Shown here piece after piece: positions 26,480 through 39,173 of a stretch of 64,000 nt of DNA. The notes under the pieces were generated by a model that saw nothing but the letters and a program-made list of their open reading frames with translations, made no database searches and had not been told where the DNA came from. Made by a program: the position numbers and the translations under genes. Source of the stretch: Alphaproteobacteria bacterium HGW-Alphaproteobacteria-4 (GTDB lineage: Bacteria > Pseudomonadota > Alphaproteobacteria > Rhodobacterales > Rhodobacteraceae); contig PHEE01000010.1 of NCBI GenBank assembly GCA_002842855.1, positions 33,165 to 97,164 on the forward strand, read 5' to 3'. How positions within the stretch are numbered: the stretch's first letter is position 1; every line of letters begins with the position of its first letter.

Positions 26480-26917
26480 ATGAGCGACAGCGACCTTTTC
26501 AAGCTCTACACGCCGCGCATTCTGGCGTTGGCGGCGGCGATTCCGCACCTTGGCACGCTTGCCGCGCCGCAGGGCGAGGGGCGCAGGCGCGCGCCGCTTT
26601 GCGGTTCGGTGGTCAGCGCGCAGGTCGTGCTGCAAGGGGGCCGCATCGCCGAGTTTGCGCAAGACGTGCGCGCCTGCGCGCTGGGGCAGGCCTCGGCGGC
26701 CATCCTCGGCGGCGCGATCATCGGGCGCGACCTTGCCGAACTGGAACGCGGCCGCGAAGCGCTTGCGGCCATGCTGCGCGCCGGGGGGCCGGTGCCGGAA
26801 ACACCCTTTCAGGGTTACGAAGTGCTGCAACCCGCGCGTGACTTTGCCAACCGGCACGAATCGATCCTGCTTGCCTTCGATGCCGCAATCGCAGCGTTGC
26901 AGGCGGCCAGCGCTTAA
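26480..26917 (+). CDS. IscU/NifU-N-like protein lacking a canonical cluster ligand
   Basis: A 145-aa protein with the IscU/SufU scaffold fold. Of the three cluster-binding cysteines in IscU, two are present: Cys41 in APLCGS and Cys66 in ACALGQAS. The region that should hold His-Cys reads His126-Glu127, so the third Cys is replaced. The Asp that normally follows the first Cys-Gly is Ser43. The protein may therefore be a specialised relative rather than a working scaffold. GAGGA precedes the ATG. No isc or suf gene is nearby, and it is divergent from hisI. Confidence 0.75.
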   Translation: MSDSDLFKLYTPRILALAAAIPHLGTLAAPQGEGRRRAPLCGSVVSAQVVLQGGRIAEFAQDVRACALGQASAAILGGAIIGRDLAELERGREALAAMLRAGGPVPETPFQGYEVLQPARDFANRHESILLAFDAAIAALQAASA

Positions 26918-26971
26918 CGCTTTTGCAAACCACCGCGTGGCAGGGTGGCGCAGCCAGCACAAGGATGCGCC

Positions 26972-28378
26972 ATGTTTCAGCCCACCGCCATTGCCCCCGC
27001 GCCGGGCACTGCCCCGCTGCTTGACAGTATGGCCGCCAACGCGCTTGCGCTCGGGCGCGAAATTGTTGACGTGGCAGGCTTTCTGGAGGGCGCCAATGCG
27101 CTTGCAGGGCAGCAGCTTGAGCGCCTCCACCGCGCCCGCAGCGAAGCCGAGGCGGTGGCGCGCGGCAACACGCGCGTGATCGCCACGATCGAAGGCCTGT
27201 CTGCCAGCGCCGAGACCACGTTTACACTCGTTGAAAACACTGTGGCGCGGCTGCGCGGGGCGGCACCGCAAACCGCGGCGGTGGCGGCCTGGGTGCAATC
27301 GGTCGATGCCCGCATGGCCACGGTCGAGCGTACATTGGCCAGTGTTCAGGTATCCAACAGCGGTATCGGGTCGATCGCGGCGCAGGTCAATATTCTGGCA
27401 ATCAACGCAAAGATCGAGGCGGCGCGGGCGGGCGATGCGGGCCGCGGCTTTGCGGTGGTGGCCGAAGCGATCAATGACCTTTCGCGCAAGACCTCCGCCG
27501 CCGCCGCGACCATTGGCGAGGCGATCGGCGGGCTGACGCAGCTGATCGAATCGCTCCGCAATGAGGCTACGGCAACCGCGACCATTGCCGGTGCGGTGCT
27601 GGAAGAAACCCGGCAGACCGATGCCGCACTCGGCGAAATGAGCGGGTCGGTGCAGAACACGCGCGCGGCGGCCACCGAAATTGCCACCCGCGCCGCCGAG
27701 GTTCGCGACGCGAACCAGAATTTTCGCCCGGCATTCGATTCGGTTCTCGAAGGGGTCGAAGGCCAGGCTGCCGATGTGCGCGGCGTGCATGCACGCATGG
27801 GCGGGCTGCGCGCGCATAGCGAAGCGCTGATTTGCGGTGCCGTCGAACTTGGCGGGGCCACGGCCGATGCGCCGCTCATTGCGCATGTCCGTGCCAGCGC
27901 TGCCGCAATCGGCGCGGCATTCGCCGAAGCCATTGCGCGCGGCGACATCTCGCAGGCGGCGCTCTTTTACCACCGTTATCAGCTCATTCCCGGCACCGAC
28001 CCTGCGCAGCACATGGCCCCGTTCACACCGCTGACCGACAAGCTTCTGCCCGCGTTCCAGGACCCCGCGTTGACGCTCGACCGGCGGGTGGTGTTCTGCG
28101 CCGCGGTCGACCGCAACGGCTATCTGCCCACGCACAACCCCCAATTCTCGCACCCGCCAAGCGATGACCCGGCATGGAACGCCGCCAATTGCCGCAACCG
28201 CCGCCTGTTTACAGATCGTGTCGGGCGCCGGGCGGCCGAATCAACCGCGCCATTCCTGCTGCAAATCTACCGCCGCGACATGGGCGGCGGCCAGTTTGCG
28301 CTGATGAAAGACCTCTCGGCGCCGATCATCGTGGCGGGGCGCCATTGGGGCGGACTGCGGCTCGGCTATGGGTTTTGA
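26972..28378 (+). CDS. Cytoplasmic methyl-accepting chemotaxis protein with C-terminal sensor domain
   Basis: A 468-aa chemoreceptor without membrane segments. The long coiled coil (about 20-330) contains the CheA/CheW-binding hairpin tip around [32 protein letters not shown], split here as [18 protein letters not shown] (141-158) and [14 protein letters not shown] (159-172). The C-terminal third (about 340-468) carries [10 protein letters not shown], a [12 protein letters not shown] motif, YRRDMGGG and [12 protein letters not shown]. This resembles a Cache-like ligand domain placed after the signalling domain. AAGGA precedes the ATG at 26972. No other chemotaxis gene is present locally. Confidence 0.85.
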   Translation: MFQPTAIAPAPGTAPLLDSMAANALALGREIVDVAGFLEGANALAGQQLERLHRARSEAEAVARGNTRVIATIEGLSASAETTFTLVENTVARLRGAAPQTAAVAAWVQSVDARMATVERTLASVQVSNSGIGSIAAQVNILAINAKIEAARAGDAGRGFAVVAEAINDLSRKTSAAAATIGEAIGGLTQLIESLRNEATATATIAGAVLEETRQTDAALGEMSGSVQNTRAAATEIATRAAEVRDANQNFRPAFDSVLEGVEGQAADVRGVHARMGGLRAHSEALICGAVELGGATADAPLIAHVRASAAAIGAAFAEAIARGDISQAALFYHRYQLIPGTDPAQHMAPFTPLTDKLLPAFQDPALTLDRRVVFCAAVDRNGYLPTHNPQFSHPPSDDPAWNAANCRNRRLFTDRVGRRAAESTAPFLLQIYRRDMGGGQFALMKDLSAPIIVAGRHWGGLRLGYGF

Positions 28379-28413
28379 AAAAACCGCCGCCAGAGCATCG
28401 GCTCTGGCAGCGG
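28378..28413 (-). terminator. Intrinsic terminator for the small SOS-type gene (minus strand)
   Basis: Read on the minus strand, a stem of GCTC/GAGC-type pairing (CCGC, bulge, then GCCAGAGC with GCTCTGGC around an ATCG loop) is followed directly by six T residues. This is a textbook intrinsic terminator 76 nt after the 40-aa gene's stop. It overlaps the chemoreceptor stop codon on the other strand. Confidence 0.8.
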
Positions 28414-28488
28414 CAGGCTGGCGCATCGCGGGGGACAGACTGGGCGCCAGAAGGCGCAAGGCTTGGCGATAGCGCAAAACGGCAGGGG

Positions 28489-28611
28489 TCAGACCAGATC
28501 GGGCAGGTGCAGGCCAACCATCAAGATCACCACAAGCGCCGCAACGCCGACCGCATCTTGCCAGAGCATCCCGGCATCGCGCATCAGCGCCGCTTTCACC
28601 TTGTGAGCCAT
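28489..28611 (-). CDS. 40-aa single-pass membrane protein, predicted LexA-regulated
   Basis: This short gene encodes 40 residues: a basic N-terminus (MAHKVKAALMRDAG), then LWQDAVG and one membrane helix AALVVILMVGLHL, ending LPDLV. AAAGGG stands 8 nt before the ATG. The gene is bounded by its own promoter region with two LexA-type boxes and by a strong intrinsic terminator, so it appears to be a discrete transcription unit. Its design (tiny, single-pass, SOS-type promoter) resembles SOS-induced division inhibitors such as Caulobacter SidA, but no sequence homology is claimed. Function is inferred only from context. Confidence 0.7.
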   Translation of the reverse strand: MAHKVKAALMRDAGMLWQDAVGVAALVVILMVGLHLPDLV

Positions 28612-28635
28612 GATCGAACCCTTTCGCACCCATCT

Positions 28636-28650
28636 GTTGTGTATTTGTTC
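28636..28650. promoter_or_regulatory. Degenerate LexA-type box (GTTG-N7-GTTC)
   Basis: GTTG TGTATTT GTTC on the plus strand differs by one base from the alphaproteobacterial LexA consensus GTTC-N7-GTTC. It is 25-39 nt upstream of the 40-aa gene's ATG, where bound repressor would block transcription. Confidence 0.5.
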
Positions 28651-28673
28651 TCATATTCATGGCGCGATGTAAA

Positions 28674-28688
28674 GAACTTTTAACGAAC
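28674..28688 (-). promoter_or_regulatory. Perfect LexA-type box (GTTC-N7-GTTC)
   Basis: GTTCGTTAAAAGTTC on the minus strand matches the alphaproteobacterial LexA consensus GTTC-N7-GTTC exactly. It lies 63 nt upstream of the 40-aa gene and just beyond the 3' end of recG. Confidence 0.7.
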
Positions 28689-28704
28689 ATGCGCGAACTT
28701 TCCG

Positions 28705-32942
<4,238 letters not shown>

Positions 32943-32972
32943 CTAGGGCGGGGGCGCGGCGCGGTCCAGTGC

Positions 32973-33686
32973 TCAGGCGCCCACGGCGATCCGCCGCTCG
33001 ACAATGGCGGGGCTCGGGTCGCGCAGCACATAGCCGCGGCCCCAGACGGTTTCGATGTAATTGTCACCCGCAGTCACCTCGGCCAGCTTTTTGCGCAGCT
33101 TGCAGATGAACACGTCGATGATCTTCAGCTCAGGCTCATCCATGCCGCCATAGAGGTGGTTGAGGAACATCTCCTTGGTCAGCGTGGTGCCCTTGCGCAG
33201 ACTCAGCAGTTCGAGCATCTGGTATTCCTTACCGGTCAGATGCACCGGTTTGCCATCAACATCCACCGTTTTGGCGTCGAGGTTGACGGCGATCTTGCCG
33301 GTCCGGATCACCGATTGCGCGTGGCCCTTCGACCGGCGGATGATAGCGTGGATGCGCGCCACCAGTTCTTCGCGGTGGAATGGCTTGGTCATGTAATCAT
33401 CGGCGCCAAAGCCAAACCCCTTGAGCTTGTTCTCGGTATCGTCCGCACCCGTGAGAATGAGAATCGGTGTTTCGACCCGTGCCAGCCGCAATTGCCGCAA
33501 CACCTCATGCCCGTTCATGTCGGGCAAGTTGAGGTCGAGCAGTATCAGATCGTAATCATAGAGCTTGGCAAGGTCGATCCCTTCTTCGCCAAGATCGGTG
33601 CAATAGACATTCAGGTTCGCGTGCGTCAGCATCAGCTCGATACTGCGCGAGGTCGTTGGATCGTCCTCAACCAGAAGAATCCGCAT
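32973..33686 (-). CDS. ctrA: Cell-cycle response regulator CtrA
   Basis: A 237-aa OmpR-family response regulator. The receiver domain has Asp8-Asp9, phospho-acceptor Asp51 in LLDLNLPD and Lys in YMTKPF. The winged-helix domain contains the highly conserved CtrA segment with [20 protein letters not shown] and [22 protein letters not shown] (about 150-200). In Rhodobacteraceae CtrA controls motility, gene-transfer-agent and c-di-GMP genes rather than being essential. It is 86 nt downstream of the sciP-like gene on the same strand, and a CtrA-type half site lies in the gap. Confidence 0.95.
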   Translation of the reverse strand: MRILLVEDDPTTSRSIELMLTHANLNVYCTDLGEEGIDLAKLYDYDLILLDLNLPDMNGHEVLRQLRLARVETPILILTGADDTENKLKGFGFGADDYMTKPFHREELVARIHAIIRRSKGHAQSVIRTGKIAVNLDAKTVDVDGKPVHLTGKEYQMLELLSLRKGTTLTKEMFLNHLYGGMDEPELKIIDVFICKLRKKLAEVTAGDNYIETVWGRGYVLRDPSPAIVERRIAVGA

Positions 33687-33734
33687 CCTCAGTTCTCCGC
33701 ATTAATCCCTCGATCACCGAGACCTTGGCGGCAA

Positions 33735-33742
33735 ATGGTTAA
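33735..33742 (-). promoter_or_regulatory. Putative CtrA half-site (TTAACCAT) upstream of ctrA
   Basis: TTAACCAT on the minus strand, 49-56 nt before the ctrA start, matches a canonical CtrA half-site. A full TTAA-N7-TTAA pair is not seen; an imperfect TAAC copy lies six bases away on its 5' side. Autoregulation is plausible. Confidence 0.45.
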
Positions 33743-33771
33743 CGCAGCGTTACTAACGCCAAAATTGCACG

Positions 33772-34059
33772 TCATTCAACCCTTGGTTGTCTGAATTTTT
33801 GCAACCCGGTTACTTTCAACGCAACTTCGCCGTGGTTTTTGATGGCATCCGCCCAAAGACCGAACTCCTCGGCGCTCAGATCGTAGGATTTCAGCACCTC
33901 ATCCAGCGGCACCAGCCCGCAGGCCACTGCCTTGACCAATATCGCTTTGCGGCTCGCAACCCAGCGGTGGGTCTCGCGCGGAGGCAGGTCGGCACGGGTC
34001 AGCACCGATCCATCGGGCAAGGTCACGGCGCGCGGACCTGCGACTTTTTTCAGATACAT
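33772..34059 (-). CDS. sciP: CtrA inhibitor SciP-like (DUF1153) protein
   Basis: A 95-aa protein of the DUF1153/SciP family. The helix-turn-helix region reads [25 protein letters not shown] followed by [18 protein letters not shown], given here as two motifs: [14 protein letters not shown] (about 33-46) and the YDLSAEEF recognition helix (about 59-66). In Caulobacter SciP binds CtrA and blocks its activation of target promoters. Its position directly upstream of ctrA on the same strand suggests co-expression and local feedback. The length equals that of the family. Confidence 0.85.
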   Translation of the reverse strand: MYLKKVAGPRAVTLPDGSVLTRADLPPRETHRWVASRKAILVKAVACGLVPLDEVLKSYDLSAEEFGLWADAIKNHGEVALKVTGLQKFRQPRVE

Positions 34060-34129
34060 CGGCTCACCCCTTCAACGGTCACGAGCGCAAGATTGCCACG
34101 GCGTCCTTAAGGAGCGGTGAAACGCGGGG

Positions 34130-34157
34130 TTGTGGTTACATCGCATTTTCCTATATT
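34130..34157 (+). promoter_or_regulatory. Putative mnmA promoter
   Basis: TTGTGG (34130-34135) and TATATT (34152-34157) are separated by 16 nt, and the -10 ends 27 nt before the mnmA ATG. It is the only good match in the divergent sciP-mnmA gap. Confidence 0.5.
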
Positions 34158-34184
34158 CCGGCAGACCCGGACCCGGAGACCCCG

Positions 34185-35315
34185 ATGACCGCCCTCAACT
34201 CGCTTGGCCTGCCCAAGGCCCCGGCCGACACCCGCGTGGTGGTGGCAATGTCCGGCGGCGTTGATTCGTCGGTTGTAGCCGCAATGCTGAAGGATGAGGG
34301 CTACGATGTCGTGGGCATCACATTGCAGCTTTACGACCACGGCGCGGCGCTGGCCAAAAAGGGCGCCTGCTGCGCGGGCCAGGATATCCACGATGCCCGC
34401 CGCGTTGCCGAGGCGATGGGCTTTGCGCATTATGTGCTCGATTACGAATCGAGTTTCCGCGAGGCGGTGATCGACGAGTTTGCCGATGCCTACCTTGCCG
34501 GCGCCACCCCGGTGCCCTGCATCCGCTGCAACGAGCGCGTGAAGTTCAAGGATCTGATGGCTACCGCGCGCGAGCTTGAGGCCGATTGCATGGCGACCGG
34601 CCACTATATCCAGCGCAAACTCGGGCCAAACGGCCCCGAACTGCACTCGGCCGCCGATGCCAACCGCGACCAAAGCTACTTCCTGTTCTCAACCACGCAG
34701 GAACAACTCGCCTTCCTGCGCTTTCCGCTCGGGCATCTGCCGTCAAAGTCCGAAACCCGGGCGCTCGCGGCGCGTTACGGGCTCTCTGTCGCCGACAAGC
34801 CCGACAGTCAGGACATCTGCTTTGTGCCGAACGGCAACTACGCCGCGGTGATCGAAAAGCTGCGTCCCGGCGCCGCCGACCCCGGTGACATTGTTGACAT
34901 GGCGGGCAACGTGCTTGGCCAGCACCGCGGCGTGATCCACTATACCGTCGGCCAACGCCGCGGCATCGGCATTGGCGGGCTGGGCGATCCGCTCTATGTC
35001 GTCAAGCTCGATCCCGCCGGCCGGCGGGTGATTGTCGGCCCGAAAGAGGCGCTTGCCACCCGCACCATCGCCTTGAAGGAAATCAACTGGCTGGGCGATG
35101 AACCGCTGACCGCGCGCGCCGAATGGCCGCTCATGGTGCGCGTGCGCTCCACCCGCCCGCCGCGCGAGGCGCTCTTGCGCCCGATCTCGGCCACCGAGGC
35201 CGAGGTCACGCTCATTGCGGCGGAAGACGGCGTCAGCCCCGGCCAGGCTTGTGTGTTCTATGCCCCCGAAGGCAGCCGGGTGCTTGGCGGCGGCTGGATC
35301 ATCGGCACCCGATAG
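34185..35315 (+). CDS. mnmA: tRNA-specific 2-thiouridylase MnmA
   Basis: A 376-aa enzyme that adds the 2-thio group to U34 of Lys, Glu and Gln tRNAs. The PP-loop SGGVDSSV (23-30) adenylates the base. Catalytic cysteines are Cys111 in PVPCIRCN and Cys212 in [10 protein letters not shown], matching the Cys pair of E. coli Mnm[15 protein letters not shown] is the conserved central motif and the C-terminal beta-barrel is complete. It is convergent with lpxB, only 7 nt apart. Confidence 0.95.
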   Translation: MTALNSLGLPKAPADTRVVVAMSGGVDSSVVAAMLKDEGYDVVGITLQLYDHGAALAKKGACCAGQDIHDARRVAEAMGFAHYVLDYESSFREAVIDEFADAYLAGATPVPCIRCNERVKFKDLMATARELEADCMATGHYIQRKLGPNGPELHSAADANRDQSYFLFSTTQEQLAFLRFPLGHLPSKSETRALAARYGLSVADKPDSQDICFVPNGNYAAVIEKLRPGAADPGDIVDMAGNVLGQHRGVIHYTVGQRRGIGIGGLGDPLYVVKLDPAGRRVIVGPKEALATRTIALKEINWLGDEPLTARAEWPLMVRVRSTRPPREALLRPISATEAEVTLIAAEDGVSPGQACVFYAPEGSRVLGGGWIIGTR

Positions 35316-35322
35316 GTCATCT

Positions 35323-36399
35323 TCAACGCCCAAATACCCCGGGGGTGCGGTGGCGGCGCCCCCGCGTCTTGCCGCCCTGAAGCGCCGCCAGCACCGAACG
35401 CGCCGCCCGCAGCCCGGGCGCCTCACCCCCCTCGCCCAACCGCTGCATCGTCAGCTCCATCGCCGCCAGCTGCGCCGCGCGCGCGCCGTCATCCTCCAAC
35501 AGATGCAGCAGCGCCGCCGCCATCGGGCCGGGGCGGCAATGGCTGCCAACAAACTCGGGGATCATGCGGGTTTCCGAAACAAGGTTCACCAGCGTCACCG
35601 TATCGGTGCGCAACAGACGCGAGATAACAATACGGCTCAGCGGCGCCATGTCGTAGCCGATGACCATCGGCACCCGCGCCGCCGCAAGTTCAAGGCTGAC
35701 CGTACCCGAGGCGGCCAGCGCCAGATCGGCGGCGGCAAAGGCCGCGCGTTTGTCGGCGGCGGTTTCCACCACGATCGGCGCCACCGGCCAGCGCACCTCG
35801 CCGCGGCGCGAGCCGGGCAGGCAAAGCACCAAGGGTTGCTCGGGCCCGATCATCTGGGTTTCGCGAAATGCCGCCGCCTCGGCGGGCGTGGCGCGCGGCT
35901 CGGCCACCACCGGGTGGCCGACAAAATCGCAGCTCATCCCCGCCGCCGTCATGTAGGGCGGCTCAAACGGCAACAGCGCCAGCACATGGTCGATGAAGGG
36001 CGCCATCTTCGCCGCCCGCCCCGGCCGCCACGCCCAGACCGATGGGGCGACATAGTGGATGGTGCGCAGATCGGGCAACGCATCACGCGCCGCGCGCGCA
36101 ACGCGCAGGCAGAAATCGGGGCTGTCGATGGTGATCAGCGCATCCGGGCGCGCCGCCGCTGCCGCCGCCGCGGTTTCCGCAATGCGGCGCTTGAGGGCTC
36201 GATACTTCGGCAGCACCTCCCACAGCCCCATCACCGACAGCTCTTCCATCGGAAAGCGGCTCACCAGCCCCTCGGCCTCCATCAGCGGACCGCCGACACC
36301 CTCAAACTGCACCCCCGGCGCCAGCGCCTTCAGCCCCGCCATAAGCGCCGCCCCCAGTGCGTCGCCTGAAGCCTCACCCGCAATCACGAAAAACTTCAT
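35323..36399 (-). CDS. lpxB: Lipid-A-disaccharide synthase
   Basis: A 358-aa glycosyltransferase (GT19) joining lipid X and UDP-2,3-diacylglucosamine into the lipid A disaccharide on the inner face of the inner membrane. Family motifs are FVIAGEASGDALGA at the N-terminus, the FEGVGGPLM segment, YVAPSVWAWRPGRA, LPFEPPYM and the LPGSRRGEV donor-binding loop. The ATG overlaps the lpxI stop by 4 nt. It is the last gene of the pyrH-lpxB envelope operon. Confidence 0.95.
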   Translation of the reverse strand: MKFFVIAGEASGDALGAALMAGLKALAPGVQFEGVGGPLMEAEGLVSRFPMEELSVMGLWEVLPKYRALKRRIAETAAAAAAARPDALITIDSPDFCLRVARAARDALPDLRTIHYVAPSVWAWRPGRAAKMAPFIDHVLALLPFEPPYMTAAGMSCDFVGHPVVAEPRATPAEAAAFRETQMIGPEQPLVLCLPGSRRGEVRWPVAPIVVETAADKRAAFAAADLALAASGTVSLELAAARVPMVIGYDMAPLSRIVISRLLRTDTVTLVNLVSETRMIPEFVGSHCRPGPMAAALLHLLEDDGARAAQLAAMELTMQRLGEGGEAPGLRAARSVLAALQGGKTRGRRHRTPGVFGR

Positions 36400-37205
36400 G
36401 GCTCGCGCGCCCAAAGAAACAGCCCCACCGCCTTGGCTGCCGCCACCGTCGCGGCGCGGTCGAGCACGATCAGGCCGCCTGCCTCCCAGGCGATGCCCGC
36501 AAGCCCTGCGGCGGTGGCACGGGCCACGGTTTCGGAACCAATCGCCGGCAGATCAACGCGTCGGTCCTGCCCCGGCTTCGGCGCCTTGAAAAGCACGCCC
36601 GACCGTGCAGCGGCATCAGGCAGAACCGCCCGATGACGGGCCGCAAAATCAAGCATCGCATCGGTTCCGGGCAGCGCCTCGGTGGCCAGGCACAGACCCC
36701 GCGCCACCACCGCCGCCTGCCCCACGTCTTGCGCCCCGATCGCCGCCACGATCTGCGCGGCACGCGCCGCGTCGGCTTCATCCTGCGGCGTCGGTGTGCC
36801 GGTCAGCACCCCCGCGCCCGGCACCAGATCGGGCGCAACCTGATCGGGGCCAATCACCTCGAAATCCCAATCCTCGAAAATTCCGATCAGCAGCCGCAGC
36901 GCGGCATCGTCGCCGCCCTGCATCGCGGCCAGCAGGCGCGGCACGAGGGTTGCGGTGCGGGCATCGAACAGTTCGGGGTCAAGCCGGGGCCTGCGCACCC
37001 CGCCCGCCAGTACCACCCGCCGCACCCCTGCCGCGTGCAGATGGTCCAGAAAGGGCACCAGACGTTCCAGCCGAAACCGCAGCGGTTCACCCGCCACTTC
37101 GGAAGGCGCGCCCTCAAGCTCGGCCAACAGGAATGGCTCGCGCAGCGCCCCTGCCAGAAGACGTGGCAGCGCGCCCGCCCCGGCGATCAGCGCAAGCCCG
37201 GTCAT
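36396..37205 (-). CDS. lpxI: UDP-2,3-diacylglucosamine pyrophosphatase LpxI
   Basis: A 269-aa enzyme of the DUF1009/LpxI family, first described in Caulobacter. It hydrolyses UDP-2,3-diacylglucosamine to lipid X and replaces the unrelated LpxH in most Alphaproteobacteria. Visible motifs are LIAGAGALPRLLAGAL, VVLAGGVRRPRLD, FEVIGPDQVAPDLV and the C-terminal LPAIGSETVARATAAGLAGIAWEAGG region (two motifs: LPAIGSETV and GIAWEAGG). It overlaps both lpxA and lpxB by 4 nt. Confidence 0.93.
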   Translation of the reverse strand: MTGLALIAGAGALPRLLAGALREPFLLAELEGAPSEVAGEPLRFRLERLVPFLDHLHAAGVRRVVLAGGVRRPRLDPELFDARTATLVPRLLAAMQGGDDAALRLLIGIFEDWDFEVIGPDQVAPDLVPGAGVLTGTPTPQDEADAARAAQIVAAIGAQDVGQAAVVARGLCLATEALPGTDAMLDFAARHRAVLPDAAARSGVLFKAPKPGQDRRVDLPAIGSETVARATAAGLAGIAWEAGGLIVLDRAATVAAAKAVGLFLWAREP

Positions 37206-37996
37206 CGCGGCGTCAAAAAGCTGCGGTCGCTGGGGCCGAGAATGAAATCAAGCACCTCGCGCGCCAGCGGCCCCGGTGTGCCCGCTTCGGCAAGGCGCCG
37301 CGCAGCATCGCGAAAATTGCCCTCGCTCAGCGCCGCATAAAGGTCGCGCAGCTCGGCGATATCGGCCTTGGCCACGCCACGCCGCTTCAGACCCACAAGG
37401 TTCAGCCCTTCCAGCACGCCGCGCGGTGCCTGCACCAGACCGTGCGGAATGACATCGGCGGTGACCATGGTCAGCGCCCCGATGATCGCGCCGCGACCGA
37501 TGCGCACAAACTGATGCACCCCCGAAAGCCCGCCCACGATCACGTCATCTTCCAGCACGCAATGCCCGGCAATCGCGACGCTGTTGACCAATATCACCCG
37601 GTCGCCGATCTGGCAGTCATGCGCCACATGCGCGCTGGCCATGAACAGGCAATCATTGCCGATCCGCGTAACCAGCCCGCCCCCCTCGGTGCCCGGGTTC
37701 ATGGTCACATATTCGCGGATACGATTGCGCGCGCCGATGACAAGGCGGCTCGCCTCGCCCTTGAACTTGAGATCCTGCGGCGACTGGCCAAGCGAGGCGA
37801 AAGGAAACACCACCGTGTCTTCGCCAATTTCGGTATCACCGCCCACCACAACGTGCGATTTCAACTCGACCCGTGCGCCCAGCACCACCTGCGGTCCGAC
37901 CACGCAAAACGGACCCACGCGCGCGCCCGCGCCGATCACCGCGCCCGGCTCGACAACCGCCGAGGGGTGCACAACGGCGGATGCATCAATGTGCAT
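37202..37996 (-). CDS. lpxA: Acyl-ACP:UDP-N-acetylglucosamine O-acyltransferase
   Basis: A 264-aa trimeric acyltransferase that starts lipid A synthesis. The N-terminal left-handed beta-helix hexapeptide repeats fill residues 1-185 (for example VVEPGAVIGAGARVG). The catalytic His is in ASAHVAHDCQIGD (His126, equivalent to E. coli His125). The helical C-terminus is normal. fabZ ends 2 nt upstream on the same strand. Confidence 0.95.
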   Translation of the reverse strand: MHIDASAVVHPSAVVEPGAVIGAGARVGPFCVVGPQVVLGARVELKSHVVVGGDTEIGEDTVVFPFASLGQSPQDLKFKGEASRLVIGARNRIREYVTMNPGTEGGGLVTRIGNDCLFMASAHVAHDCQIGDRVILVNSVAIAGHCVLEDDVIVGGLSGVHQFVRIGRGAIIGALTMVTADVIPHGLVQAPRGVLEGLNLVGLKRRGVAKADIAELRDLYAALSEGNFRDAARRLAEAGTPGPLAREVLDFILGPSDRSFLTPR

Positions 37997-37998
37997 GG

Positions 37999-38460
37999 TC
38001 AGCCCTTCAGATCCATCATCGCGGTGAACTCGGCCTCGGCGGCCAGCTGGCCATCAACCCGCGCCTGCCCCGCGAACTTCCAGATCTTGCCGCCACCACG
38101 CTTGACCGTCACGTGCAGCTCCAGCACGTCGCCCGGCACCACCTTGCGGCGGAACTTGCAGCCATCAATCGCCATGAAATACGTCAGCAGCGGCTTGTCG
38201 ATGACATTGAGGCTGATGCCCACCACCACCGCCGAGGTCTGCGCCATCGCTTCAACGATGGTGACGCCGGGCATCACCGGCTCGGCCGGGAAATGGCCCT
38301 GAAAATGCGGCTCGTTGAAAGTGACGTTCTTGATCCCCACGGCGCCTTTGAAGGGCACAATGTCGCGCACCTTGTCGATCAGCAAAAACGGGTAGCGATG
38401 CGGAATAATCCTCTGAATCAGAAGGATATCGGCCTCGGTATAGGCGGCTGGCTCAGACAT
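37999..38460 (-). CDS. fabZ: 3-hydroxyacyl-ACP dehydratase FabZ
   Basis: A 153-aa hotdog-fold dehydratase of fatty-acid elongation. The active site is GHFP with His56 and the Glu70 in [12 protein letters not shown]. Starting at the ATG at 38460 gives the standard length, with AGGAG upstream; the longer open frame is a Pro/Arg-rich artefact. Placement before lpxA is typical, as both compete for hydroxyacyl-ACP. Confidence 0.95.
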   Translation of the reverse strand: MSEPAAYTEADILLIQRIIPHRYPFLLIDKVRDIVPFKGAVGIKNVTFNEPHFQGHFPAEPVMPGVTIVEAMAQTSAVVVGISLNVIDKPLLTYFMAIDGCKFRRKVVPGDVLELHVTVKRGGGKIWKFAGQARVDGQLAAEAEFTAMMDLKG

Positions 38461-38542
38461 CGCGGCTCCTGCACTGATCGGGGTCGTTCGTGGGTCGTGC
38501 AAACTTGCTAACAACGCAGGCCGTAATTGGCAAGCTGCGGGG

Positions 38543-39160
38543 TCAGTTTCCGGCTGTGGGGGGGGCGGGCTCGGCGGCCAGGGGCGCGGGCGCGGCCTCG
38601 GGCGCATCCGCCGCGGGGCCGGCGCCGATCAGCGCATCGGCGCGCGCAATCACCTCGTCGGTCACGTCGATCGCATCGGACGCCAGAAATATTGCCGCGC
38701 GGTCGAGAATTGCCACCGCCCCGCGCGCCTTGAGCACTTCGCTTAGCGGCGTGAACAACGCCTGATAAAAGGCCAGCTTTTCGGCATCGGCACGGCGCGC
38801 GACCTCTCGCGATTTCGCATCCTGCGTGCGCCGGATATCGGTCACCTTGGCGTCGAAAGCGTCGGCGGCGGCGCGGAACTCATCAGGGGGCATGGCTGCC
38901 CTGCGGTCGGTCAGGTCGCGTTCTTCCACCGTCAACTCATCGGCTATACGGGCGTTTTCGACGGCCAGCGCCTCAAGCTCGGAGTTGATCTGGGTGGTCA
39001 CACGCTTGCCCCACGCCGACCCTGCAAAAACACGCTCGGGGTCGAGCGTGAGGATCGGGCTGGGCAGGCTGAAAGCACCGCGCGGCGCGTCCTGTGCCTG
39101 CGCGATGCCCCCGCCAAGGGCGAGGGCAAGAGCAAGAACAAGGGTGCGCAGACACGCCAT
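38543..39160 (-). CDS. OmpH/Skp family periplasmic chaperone
   Basis: A 205-aa protein with a signal peptide (about residues 1-22) and a charged helical coiled-coil core (about 60-150), as in Skp/OmpH. The first strand holds [18 protein letters not shown]. An Ala/Pro-rich tail (about 175-205) extends beyond E. coli Skp (161 aa). Skp holds unfolded outer-membrane proteins between Sec and BamA, which fits its place directly after bamA. Confidence 0.85.
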   Translation of the reverse strand: MACLRTLVLALALALGGGIAQAQDAPRGAFSLPSPILTLDPERVFAGSAWGKRVTTQINSELEALAVENARIADELTVEERDLTDRRAAMPPDEFRAAADAFDAKVTDIRRTQDAKSREVARRADAEKLAFYQALFTPLSEVLKARGAVAILDRAAIFLASDAIDVTDEVIARADALIGAGPAADAPEAAPAPLAAEPAPPTAGN

Positions 39161-39173
39161 TGGTGCCGAGGCC

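Noticed and set aside
26447..28153. Long antisense frame over the IscU-like and chemoreceptor genes
   Set aside because: Composition is that of a shadow frame; the sense-strand chemoreceptor is intact.
28685..28698. Additional GTTC pair (GTTC-N6-GTTC, minus strand) next to the LexA box
   Set aside because: Spacing is six, not the seven required for the alphaproteobacterial LexA consensus; kept only as context.
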